A DNA stretch of 23,191 bases from Syntrophales bacterium (GTDB lineage Bacteria > Desulfobacterota > Syntrophia > Syntrophales > UBA5619). The notes beneath the pieces are model-generated. The model was not told where the DNA came from, did no database searches, and saw only the letters and a list, made by a program, of their open reading frames with translations. The translations under genes and the position numbers were made by a program. Below are positions 1 through 6,342 of this stretch, in pieces. The DNA lies in assembly GCA_028712015.1 (NCBI GenBank), contig JAQTRB010000005.1, forward strand, positions 1-23,191. Direction: 5' to 3'. Position 1 is the stretch's first letter, and each line of letters opens with the position of its first letter.

Positions 1-282
1 GACGCCACGCACAGCGTGCAGCTTCCCGGAGGAGCCGGAAGGGCGTCCGGCGGCGAGCGCGGGATGGTTCCCTGTCTTGCCCGGGCGGCGGTCGCGGCCG
101 GAATCGATGGCCTGTTTTTCGAGGTTCATCCCGATCCGGACCGGGCTCTGTGCGACGGCCCCAATTCCCTGATCCTGAACGGCCTTCCGGCGCTTCTGGC
201 CACCCTGATGAGAATCGATACCGCGGTTCGTGAGGACCGGACAGGATCGATTGCGGAAAGTGGAAACGAGGAAAGAGGATGA
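1..282 (+). CDS. kdsA: 3-deoxy-8-phosphooctulonate synthase, C-terminal part (5' truncated by window edge)
   Basis: This is the last 93 residues of Kdo-8-phosphate synthase, which condenses phosphoenolpyruvate with arabinose-5-phosphate in the cytoplasm to make the Kdo precursor of LPS. Reading frame 1 is open from base 1. It begins with DATHSVQLPG and continues with GGERGMVPCLARAA, GIDGLFFEVHPDP and the DGPNSL segment, all characteristic of the C-terminal half of the KdsA TIM barrel. The tail is polar and Glu-rich. The stop (280-282) overlaps the kdsC start as ATGA, so the two are translationally coupled and act in successive Kdo steps. The start lies outside the window. The related DAHP synthases lack this DATHSVQ/FFEVHPDP combination, so the assignment is firm. 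Confidence 0.96.
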   Translation, partial: DATHSVQLPGGAGRASGGERGMVPCLARAAVAAGIDGLFFEVHPDPDRALCDGPNSLILNGLPALLATLMRIDTAVREDRTGSIAESGNEERG

Positions 283-821
283 GTGGGGGAATCGAAGAAC
301 GGCTGCTGAACAAAATCAAAAGGGTGAAGCTCCTCGTCCTCGACGTGGACGGGGTCATGACCGACGGCCGGATCGTGATGGACGACGCCGGTCTGGAGAG
401 CAAGCAATTTGACGTGCGGGACGGCCATGGCCTGAAAATTCTGATGAGATTCGGAATCGCGGTCGTGCTGCTGACGGGAAGGCGCTCCCGGGTGGTGGAA
501 CACCGGGCCGCCGACCTGGGAATCACCGAAGTTCACCAGGGGGTTCGAAACAAAACCGAGATCTTTACGGAAATCCTGAGGCGACTGGATATTTCTCCGG
601 AAGAAACAGCCTGCGTCGGCGATGATCTGGTCGATATCCCTCTCTTCCGGCGTTCGGGATTTTCCGTTGCCGTCGCCGATGCGGTTCCGGAAGCCCGGCG
701 GATTGCCGATTATGTGACGATGCACGGAGGAGGACGGGGGGCCGTTCGGGAGGTGTGCGAGGTCATCCTCAAGGCGCAGAATCGTTGGCCGGATGTGGCC
801 GCACGCTATGAATTTACGTAA
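279..821 (+). CDS. kdsC: 3-deoxy-D-manno-octulosonate-8-phosphate phosphatase (HAD family)
   Basis: KdsC removes the phosphate from Kdo-8-phosphate, the step after KdsA, to give free Kdo for LPS core synthesis in the cytoplasm. The 180-residue protein is a capless HAD phosphatase. Motif I is LDVDGVMTDG, with the nucleophile and acid/base Asp at residues 22 and 24. Motif II is the LLTGRRS stretch near 67. Motif IV is VGDDLVDIP near 114, followed by SVAVADAVPE. Its length is close to E. coli KdsC (188). The start is ATG at 279, overlapping the kdsA stop by four bases, with a purine-rich GAGGAAAGAGG ribosome site just upstream. It is a standalone enzyme, not fused to KdsB or KdsD. The next gene, lptC, follows after a structured 118-bp spacer. 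Confidence 0.96.
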   Translation: MSGGIEERLLNKIKRVKLLVLDVDGVMTDGRIVMDDAGLESKQFDVRDGHGLKILMRFGIAVVLLTGRRSRVVEHRAADLGITEVHQGVRNKTEIFTEILRRLDISPEETACVGDDLVDIPLFRRSGFSVAVADAVPEARRIADYVTMHGGGRGAVREVCEVILKAQNRWPDVAARYEFT

Positions 822-865
822 CCTCCCGGCGTTTGGGGAGAGGACGTTTCAACTTTACATCATTA

Positions 866-898
866 GCCTCAGGTGATATGAATCCCATCAGGCGAGGC
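866..898 (+). promoter_or_regulatory. Leader stem-loop in the kdsC-lptC spacer
   Basis: Arms GCCTC (866-870) and GAGGC (894-898) enclose an inner stem TGAT (874-877)/ATCA (887-890), separated by 3x3 mismatches, with a 9-base apical loop. The AGGTGAT element lies in the left arm and the start codon of the small ORF at 878 lies in the loop. The pairing is visible in sequence; a regulatory role on lptC translation is inferred. Confidence 0.35.
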
Positions 899-943
899 GT
901 GCGAGAGCGCGGAAGGGTCGACGTCAAATCCAGACAGATATGA
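878..943 (+). CDS. Possible 21-codon leader ORF coupled to lptC
   Basis: ATG at 878 follows an AGGTGAT Shine-Dalgarno-like element (871-877) and opens a 21-residue, Arg-rich, basic peptide with no recognisable family. Its TGA (941-943) overlaps the lptC ATG (940-942) in the ATGA arrangement used for translational coupling. The lptC start itself has no convincing ribosome site: the bases before it are CCAGACAGAT. The peptide may therefore matter only as a way to deliver ribosomes to lptC. A chance short ORF remains possible, and no codon-level evidence separates the two. Confidence 0.35.
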   Translation: MNPIRRGVRERGRVDVKSRQI

Positions 944-1500
944 TGATGAAGTCGAAAAAGAAAAAGGTTTTCATCATTGCGATTCTGTTGGTCGTTCTAT
1001 CCGTAGCGGCCATCCTCGCCGTGGGTGTCCGGAAAGCGCCGGAGAAGGCCGTGCTGAAGGTCATGTCGGACCGGGTCGATCTGCAGGTCAAGGATGTTCG
1101 TTTCACCGATGTCGGAAGTTCCGGCATGACGTGGGAGATCACGGCAGACATGGCACGGTACCAGAAGGATGAAAACCTGGTGCTGTTGGAACGGTTGAAG
1201 GTGCGTTTGGTGATGAAGGATGGCCGAGTATTTGTAATGAACGGCGATCGGGGGAGACTCAATACCAAATCGCATGACATGGAGATCGAGGGGAAGGTCA
1301 GTGTCGTTTCCGAACACGGCGAACGCTTTACAACGGAACGACTTCATTATCTGGATGCCGGGAACCGGATCGAAACGGACCGGCTCGTTGTCATGGAAAG
1401 CGGGAGTGCCCGGGTCAGCGGGGTGGGAATGATATTGAGCCTGGACGAAAAAAAGGTTACGCTTCTGTCGCAGGTTCGGGCGAGCTCCTGGGAAAAATGA
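940..1500 (+). CDS. lptC: LPS export system protein LptC (bitopic, periplasmic)
   Basis: LptC is the single-pass inner-membrane component that takes LPS from the LptB2FG transporter and hands it to LptA. The 186-residue protein has a short basic N-terminus (MMMKSKKKK), one hydrophobic segment at about residues 10-29, then a periplasmic beta-rich region. The pattern MTWEITADMARY, LVLLERLKVRLVM, GRLNTKSHDMEIEG and the later DRLVVMESG is typical of the OstA/LptC beta-jellyroll. Its length is close to the roughly 190 residues of E. coli LptC. It sits between kdsC and lptA as in E. coli. The start at 940 lacks a clear Shine-Dalgarno and overlaps the stop of a small upstream ORF; ATG at 943 and 946 are alternatives. 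The family is poorly conserved in sequence, so the call relies on topology and context as well as motif pattern. Confidence 0.92.
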   Translation: MMMKSKKKKVFIIAILLVVLSVAAILAVGVRKAPEKAVLKVMSDRVDLQVKDVRFTDVGSSGMTWEITADMARYQKDENLVLLERLKVRLVMKDGRVFVMNGDRGRLNTKSHDMEIEGKVSVVSEHGERFTTERLHYLDAGNRIETDRLVVMESGSARVSGVGMILSLDEKKVTLLSQVRASSWEK

Positions 1501-1513
1501 GAGGGAAAAACGA

Positions 1514-2071
1514 ATGTCGGAAAGCTTCCGCAGGATCATCATCTTCGCATGTGCCCTGATCGTGGTTTTCTGTTCATCGGACGGATGGACGGCCAAGTCA
1601 AATCAAAAAGCACAGGTCGGTAAAAAAGAGCCGATTCAGATCGTTTCTGACCGTATGGATGCATACAATGAAGAGAAGGTCGTCGTTTTTTATGGGAATG
1701 CCGTGGCGACGCAGGGTGCGCGAACCATCCGGGCGGATCGTCTGACGCTCTACTACAAGCAGGATGCCAATCCATCCGCCGGATCGACCGCCGGGCTTGA
1801 GTCGACGGGGAATCTGGAAAAGGTGGTGGCGACCGGCAAGGTGTCGATCACCGAGGGGGAGCGGGTCGCAACCGGGGAGGAGGCCGTTTTCCTGCAGGAT
1901 GTCCAGAAGATTACCGTGACCGGCAATGCCGTATTGCGCGAGGGCACCAATGTCGTCCGGGGAGACCGGGTCGTCGTATTTCTCGATGAAAACCGGGGGG
2001 TGGTGGAGAGTTTGGAGAACCGGCGGGTAACGGCCATCATTTATCCCAAGGAGGAGGAGAAAAAAAAGTGA
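1514..2071 (+). CDS. lptA: LPS transport periplasmic protein LptA (OstA family)
   Basis: LptA forms the periplasmic beta-jellyroll bridge that carries LPS from LptC to the outer-membrane LptD/LptE translocon. The 185-residue product begins with a signal peptide (basic SFRR, hydrophobic IIIFACALIVVF, then CSSDGWTA, probable cleavage near residue 27). The mature part carries the OstA_N pattern: IQIVSDRMDAYNEEKVVVFYGNAVATQG, then RTIRADRLTLYY (shown here only in part). Repeated strands follow, with GNAVLREGTNVVRGDRVVVFLDE near the C-terminus. A Cys near the hydrophobic segment could suggest a lipoprotein, but no good lipobox is seen. A GAGGGA ribosome site precedes the ATG at 1514. The gene follows lptC by 13 bases. 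The C-terminus ends in a Glu/Lys run. Confidence 0.93.
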   Translation: MSESFRRIIIFACALIVVFCSSDGWTAKSNQKAQVGKKEPIQIVSDRMDAYNEEKVVVFYGNAVATQGARTIRADRLTLYYKQDANPSAGSTAGLESTGNLEKVVATGKVSITEGERVATGEEAVFLQDVQKITVTGNAVLREGTNVVRGDRVVVFLDENRGVVESLENRRVTAIIYPKEEEKKK

Positions 2072-2114
2072 CCGTCCCATTGCTCTCCCACGCCGGATAT
2101 CGCGGGATGTCGTC

Positions 2115-2837
2115 ATGGGTAAACTGACGGCAACGGATCTCGTCAAAATCTATGGCGGCAGAAGGGTGGTCGACCGGATTCATTTGGAGATCAATCCCGG
2201 CGAGGTGGTCGGTCTTCTGGGTCCAAACGGAGCCGGAAAGACGACCACGTTCTACATGATCGTCGGTTTGATCAATCCGGACGGGGGGGCGATCGTGCTC
2301 GATGATGAGGATCTGAGCCGCTGTCCCATGTATGTCCGGGCGCGCAAGGGGTTGAATTATCTCCCGCAAGAGCCGTCCATTTTTCGGAAATTGACGGTGA
2401 GGGAGAACATCATGGCCATACTCGAAACGCTTTCCCTGAGCCGAAAAGAGAGAGACGAACGTTTGCGGCTGCTTCTCGCGGAGCTGGATCTGACGCAACT
2501 TGCGGACAGCAAGGCCTATTCGTTATCCGGAGGCGAGAGGAGACGGGTAGAGATCACGCGGGCGCTCGTCACCTCGCCGAAATACATCCTGCTCGACGAA
2601 CCCTTCGCGGGGATCGATCCCCTCGCGGTGGCGGATATCGGGAGAATCATTGCCCGACTTCGGACGAAGGGGATCGGAGTCATCATCTCCGATCACAACG
2701 TCAGGGAAACCCTTTCGGTCTGCGATCGCGCATATATCGTCAATGAAGGGACGATTCTCGTTGAAGGTACACCGGAATTCATCGCCGACTCCGAGATTGC
2801 GAGGAGGATCTATTTGGGCGATGATTTCAAATTTTGA
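2115..2837 (+). CDS. lptB: LPS export ABC transporter ATP-binding protein LptB
   Basis: LptB is the cytoplasmic ATPase that, as a dimer with LptF and LptG, powers LPS extraction from the inner membrane. All ABC motifs are present in the 240 residues: Walker A GPNGAGKTT (36-44), Q-loop Gln85, signature LSGGE (137-141), Walker B YILLDEPFAGIDP (157-169) and the switch His194 in SDHNVRET. The LNYLPQEPSIFRKLTV and IFRKL-type segments and the total length (E. coli 241) match LptB rather than the related LivG/LivF amino-acid transporters. The start at 2115 has a GGGATG element 6-11 bases upstream. lptF and lptG are not in this window. rpoN follows 20 bases downstream, the same adjacency as in E. coli. 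Confidence 0.97.
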   Translation: MGKLTATDLVKIYGGRRVVDRIHLEINPGEVVGLLGPNGAGKTTTFYMIVGLINPDGGAIVLDDEDLSRCPMYVRARKGLNYLPQEPSIFRKLTVRENIMAILETLSLSRKERDERLRLLLAELDLTQLADSKAYSLSGGERRRVEITRALVTSPKYILLDEPFAGIDPLAVADIGRIIARLRTKGIGVIISDHNVRETLSVCDRAYIVNEGTILVEGTPEFIADSEIARRIYLGDDFKF

Positions 2838-2857
2838 AATAGAGATGTTCATCCAAC

Positions 2858-4321
2858 ATGGCATTTGAACTCAGGCAGAGTCTGAAACTGACCCAACAAT
2901 TGATCATGACGCCGCAGCTCCAGCTGGCCATCAAGCTCTTGCAGATGTCGCGGCTTGATCTGGTCGATATGGTCAATCAGGAGATGGAGGAGAATCCGCT
3001 TCTGGAGGAGGTGACCTCGGACGAAGATCCCGAGGCCGAAAAGAAGATTGAACCCGCCGAGACCGCGGAAGAGGATCGGACGGAGCCGAAAACCATCGAA
3101 CGAACCGAAGAGCTGACGGGCGAGGGGGATGGGCGGGAAGAGTTTGACTGGGGAAACTATCTGGAAGATTACGGTCCGGTGGGCGTCACATATGACCGGA
3201 AAGAGGGGAACGCTCCGTCGTGGGATAATCTGCTCGTGGCGAAATCATCGCTCACCGATCATCTCATGTGGCAGCTTCGTCTTTCCCGTTGTACGGCGGA
3301 GGAATATCGGATCGGCGAACAGATCATCGGCAACCTGGACCAGAACGGATATCTTGCCGTTACCGCGGATGAATTGGCCGTTCAGGAGAAGGTATCCCCA
3401 GCCTTCGTGGAAGAAGTGATAAAAAAGGTCCAGGAATTTGATCCTCTCGGTGTGGCGGGTCGTGACCTCCGCGAGTGTCTGCTCATTCAGGCGACAATGG
3501 CGGGGAGTGCCCGCCATCTTGTGGAAAGGATCATCCTCGATCATCTCAAAGAACTGGAAACCAAAAATTATGCCTTCATCGCGCGGAAATTGAAAGTGTC
3601 GATCGAGGATGTTCAGGCCGCCGTGCTGATCATCAGCCACATGGATCCCCGACCGGGGAGCGTTTACAACGAGGAGCGCATCCAGGCGATCATTCCGGAT
3701 GTCTACGTCTTCAAAAGCGGCGACGATTACAAGATCGTTCTCAACGACGACGGTCTTCCCAGGCTCAGGATCAGCAATTTCTACCGGGAGATCATGGGCG
3801 AAATGACCGGGCGCGAGAAACAGGAAAATGGGAAGAGATACATCAAGGAGCGGGTACAGTCGGCGACCTGGTTGATCAGGAGCATTCAGCAAAGGCAGAA
3901 AACGATCTTTCGGGTTTCCGAGAGCATCGTCCGGTTTCAAAAGGAATTTTTCGATGACGGGATCGGGTCTCTCAAGCCGCTGATCCTGCGAGATATTGCC
4001 GATGATGTGCAAATGCACGAATCCACGATCAGCCGGGTGGTGACCAACAAATACATGCATACGCCGCGGGGCCTTTTCGAACTGAAGTATTTTTTCGGAA
4101 GCGGCATTCACAAGACGGGCGGGGATAACGTCTCCTCCAAGAGCGTGCAGGAGGATATCCGGAAGATCATCAGCCAGGAGGATCCCCGCAAACCGTTCAG
4201 CGATCAGGAAATCGTCAGACGTTTGGGAGCTTTCGGGATAAACATCGCCAGGCGTACGGTTGCAAAATATAGGGATATGATGGGGGTTCTGCCGTCATCG
4301 AGAAGAAAAAAATATTTTTAA
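2858..4321 (+). CDS. rpoN: RNA polymerase sigma-54 factor RpoN
   Basis: RpoN directs RNA polymerase to -24/-12 promoters that need an AAA+ enhancer-binding activator. Region I is at the N-terminus (LRQSLKLTQQLIMTPQLQLA and the LQMSRLDL segment), the Gln-rich part that contacts activators. Region II, about residues 45-100, is very acidic (EENPLLEEVTSDEDPE and more), as expected. The core-binding domain follows (FDPLGVAGRDLRECL near 193). The DNA-binding part has a helix-turn-helix (MHESTISRVVTNKY) and the RpoN box ARRTVAKYRD at 464-473, close to the canonical ARRTVTKYRE. The 487 residues are slightly more than in E. coli (477). The ribosome site before ATG 2858 is weak, so expression may depend on coupling to lptB. 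No sigma-54 promoter was found in the window. Confidence 0.98.
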   Translation: MAFELRQSLKLTQQLIMTPQLQLAIKLLQMSRLDLVDMVNQEMEENPLLEEVTSDEDPEAEKKIEPAETAEEDRTEPKTIERTEELTGEGDGREEFDWGNYLEDYGPVGVTYDRKEGNAPSWDNLLVAKSSLTDHLMWQLRLSRCTAEEYRIGEQIIGNLDQNGYLAVTADELAVQEKVSPAFVEEVIKKVQEFDPLGVAGRDLRECLLIQATMAGSARHLVERIILDHLKELETKNYAFIARKLKVSIEDVQAAVLIISHMDPRPGSVYNEERIQAIIPDVYVFKSGDDYKIVLNDDGLPRLRISNFYREIMGEMTGREKQENGKRYIKERVQSATWLIRSIQQRQKTIFRVSESIVRFQKEFFDDGIGSLKPLILRDIADDVQMHESTISRVVTNKYMHTPRGLFELKYFFGSGIHKTGGDNVSSKSVQEDIRKIISQEDPRKPFSDQEIVRRLGAFGINIARRTVAKYRDMMGVLPSSRRKKYF

Positions 4322-4328
4322 ATAAAAA

Positions 4329-4362
4329 GTGGACAGGCCGGAAAAATATCCGTATGGTCCAC
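4329..4362 (+). other. Stem-loop between rpoN and hpf
   Basis: Outer arms GTGGAC (4329-4334) and GTCCAC (4357-4362) enclose an inner hairpin CGGA (4339-4342)/TCCG (4349-4352) with a 6-base A-rich loop. It lies 8 bases after the rpoN stop in a 115-bp spacer. No T-run follows, so it is not a standard terminator. It could stabilise or process the rpoN end of the mRNA, or be chance. Confidence 0.3.
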
Positions 4363-4436
4363 GGCTTTGCGGTTCCAATATGCGGTCCGGTTGACCATCA
4401 CCGGGCGAGCGAAACCAGAAAAGGGAGGTGCCGAGC

Positions 4437-4973
4437 ATGAAGATTTCCGTGACGTTCAGGAATACGGAAGGAGAAGAGTGGCAAAGGGAATATGTCGAAG
4501 AGAGACTGAAGAAACTGAAGAAATATATCGACAATCCGGTGGATGCCCGCGTCATTCTCTCGGTGGAGAAGTTTCGGAATACGGCTGAAATCAACCTGTT
4601 GGCCAACGGGTTGAACATCAACGGCAAAGAGGAAGAAAAAGATATGCACCTGGCGATCGACAACGCGATCGAAAAGATCGAACGTCAGCTCAAGAAAAGA
4701 AAGGAAAAGGTTCGCGGTTTCAAGACCAATCCTGCACGAAACGGAGAATTCATTGGTGAATCTCCGGCCGAAGAGGGGGAGGATGCGAACGATTCCAAGG
4801 TTGTGGAGTCGCGCAACGTGGTGTTGACGCCGATGTCGATCGACGATGCGGTTCTCGAAATGGAAACGACGAAGAATCGCTTTGTGATCTATCGGGATAC
4901 TTCGACCGAAAACGTCAACGTCATCTACCGCCGCGAGGATGGAAAATTTGCGCTGCTGGAAATCAGCAGTTGA
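4437..4973 (+). CDS. hpf: Long-form ribosome hibernation promoting factor (HPF/RaiA)
   Basis: HPF binds the decoding region of idle 30S subunits. Long forms dimerise through their C-terminal domain and produce inactive 100S ribosomes. Residues 1-97 are the RaiA-like alpha/beta domain (MKISVTFRNT, the basic LKKLKKYIDN helix, then EKDMHLAIDNAIEKIERQLK). Residues 98-122 are an acidic linker. Residues 123-176 match the long-HPF C-terminal domain (LTPMSIDDAVLEMETTKNRF and NVIYRREDGKFALLE). At 178 residues it differs from the 95-residue E. coli protein, although its position between rpoN and ptsN is the same. An upstream GTG at 4428 is in frame, but it lies inside the GGGAGGTG ribosome site; the ATG at 4437 is spaced 7 bases from GGAGGT and is the better start. 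Confidence 0.95.
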   Translation: MKISVTFRNTEGEEWQREYVEERLKKLKKYIDNPVDARVILSVEKFRNTAEINLLANGLNINGKEEEKDMHLAIDNAIEKIERQLKKRKEKVRGFKTNPARNGEFIGESPAEEGEDANDSKVVESRNVVLTPMSIDDAVLEMETTKNRFVIYRDTSTENVNVIYRREDGKFALLEISS

Positions 4974-4993
4974 TCTTTTTTGAGGATATCGGC

Positions 4994-5455
4994 ATGAAAC
5001 TTATGGAGATGCTCAAGGGAGAATTTATCCTTGAGGACTTGAAGGCTCGAAACAAACACGATGTCCTTGCCGAATTGGCGACCGTTTTCGCGAAGGAACG
5101 GCCCCGTGTTGATGCCGACGCGATGCTCCAGGTCCTGCTGGAAAGGGAGAGATTGGGCAGCACCGGAATCGGGGATGGAATTGCGATCCCTCACGGTAAA
5201 CTCCCGGGACTCGATGAGATGTTGCTGTCCTTTGGCAGGAGCGTTGAGGGGATCGGCTTTGATGCCATGGACGGAAAACCGGTGCATCTGTTTTTTTTGC
5301 TGATGGCGCCTGAAAATTCGGCCGGCCTGCACCTAAAGGTCCTCGCGATGATTTCACGAATGCTGAAAGACCCGGCCTTCCGAGGCAGTCTTTTGGCAGC
5401 AAAGGGCAAAGAGGATCTGTTGGAGATCATTGAAAGACAGGAAGACCGATCCTGA
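4994..5455 (+). CDS. ptsN: PTS IIA-like nitrogen-regulatory protein PtsN (EIIA-Ntr)
   Basis: EIIA-Ntr is the terminal phosphoacceptor of the nitrogen-related phosphotransferase chain. It acts by binding target proteins rather than by moving sugar. The 153-residue protein is a PTS EIIA type-2 (fructose/mannitol-like) domain. The phosphorylatable histidine is His67 in GIAIPHGKLPG. The preceding RERLGSTGIGDG and later KPVHLFFLLMAPEN and HLKVLAMISRMLKD are typical family segments. The ATG at 4994 has GAGG 8 bases upstream (4982-4985); a TTG at 4970 is in frame but sits at the hpf stop and has no ribosome site. The upstream phosphodonors (EI-Ntr and HPr) are not encoded here, and no HPr gene follows rapZ as it does in E. 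coli. Confidence 0.95.
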   Translation: MKLMEMLKGEFILEDLKARNKHDVLAELATVFAKERPRVDADAMLQVLLERERLGSTGIGDGIAIPHGKLPGLDEMLLSFGRSVEGIGFDAMDGKPVHLFFLLMAPENSAGLHLKVLAMISRMLKDPAFRGSLLAAKGKEDLLEIIERQEDRS

Positions 5456-5475
5456 ACGGTGACAGGAGGGACGGG

Positions 5476-6342
5476 ATGAAGCAGTTGCGCGTGGTGATCA
5501 TCACGGGACTTTCCGGTTCCGGTAAAAGCACCGCCGTGCGGGCATTGGAAGACATCGGCTTTTTCTGCGTCGATAATCTGCCGGTGGCGCTTCTGCCGAA
5601 GTTTCTCGAGATTCAGTCCGATCCGGCCAAAGATATCGCGCAGGTTGCGATGGTCATGGATCTCCGGGAGAGAGGGTTTCTGGATAAATATCCGCGAATC
5701 TTCAAACGGCTTCGGGAAAATGGCTATCGAATCGAGGTGCTGTTTTTCGATGCCGCCGACGAGGCGATCATGCACCGCTTCAGCGAGACCAGACGAGCCC
5801 ATCCTCTTGCGCCGCGCGGTTCGCTCATGGATGGAATCCGCATGGAACGGGAAAAACTCGTTCCGTTGAAAAAAATGGCGGACAAGGTGTTCGACACGAC
5901 CTCCTGCAATGTCCATCAGCTTAAAGATATTGTTCAAAGGTATTTTCTCGGTTCGGCTTCAGGCAGGAATCTGGTGATCCATGTGACCTCCTTCGGCTAC
6001 CGCTACGGGCTGCCGGCGGATGCCGATATGGTGCTGGACGTGCGCTTTCTTCCCAATCCCCATTTTGTCGAGAAGCTGCGTGGTTTCGACGGTCATGACG
6101 AACGAATCCGCGATTATGTGCTCGAATCGGAGGGTGGGCGGATCTTTGTCGCGAAATTATTGGACCTGATGACTTTTCTCGTCCCTCTTTACGAGAAGGA
6201 GGGAAAATCAAGGTTCAATATCGCTCTGGGATGCACCGGCGGCCATCACCGCTCCGTGGTCATGGCCAATCTTCTGGGGGCGCATTTTACCGACAAGGGC
6301 TATTTTGTGAACATCACCCACCGCGATATAGCCAAGTCTTAA
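5476..6342 (+). CDS. rapZ: RapZ family nucleotide-binding protein (RNase adapter)
   Basis: RapZ proteins (formerly YvcJ/YhbJ) bind nucleotides and, in E. coli, adapt RNase E to the GlmZ small RNA to tune glucosamine-6-phosphate synthesis. The 288 residues (E. coli 284) start with a P-loop GLSGSGKST (11-19), followed by the family hallmark FFCVDNLPVALLPKF. The middle has FDAADEAIMHRFSETRRAHPL (partly shown) and VTSFGYRYGLPADADMVLDV. The C-terminal RNA-binding part carries GCTGGHHRSV at 252-261. A GGAGGG ribosome site precedes ATG 5476, 20 bases after ptsN. The stop TAA (6340-6342) lies in CTTAAG, shared with the stop of the convergent gene. Function outside gammaproteobacteria is uncertain because GlmZ-type RNAs are not known there. 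Confidence 0.95.
   Translation: MKQLRVVIITGLSGSGKSTAVRALEDIGFFCVDNLPVALLPKFLEIQSDPAKDIAQVAMVMDLRERGFLDKYPRIFKRLRENGYRIEVLFFDAADEAIMHRFSETRRAHPLAPRGSLMDGIRMEREKLVPLKKMADKVFDTTSCNVHQLKDIVQRYFLGSASGRNLVIHVTSFGYRYGLPADADMVLDVRFLPNPHFVEKLRGFDGHDERIRDYVLESEGGRIFVAKLLDLMTFLVPLYEKEGKSRFNIALGCTGGHHRSVVMANLLGAHFTDKGYFVNITHRDIAKS

Noticed and set aside
2068..2127. GTG-initiated 19-codon ORF overlapping the lptA stop and running into lptB
   Set aside because: The apparent AAGGAGGAGG ribosome site is explained by Lys/Glu codons at the end of lptA, and lptB has its own GGGATG.
4355..4370. TGG...TTTGC resembling a sigma-54 -24/-12 promoter before hpf
   Set aside because: The GG-to-GC spacing is 11 bases, while sigma-54 promoters need 10, and the flanking consensus is poor.
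4428..4436. Upstream GTG start for hpf
   Set aside because: It lies inside the GGGAGGTG ribosome site; ATG 4437 has proper spacing and begins the canonical N-terminus.
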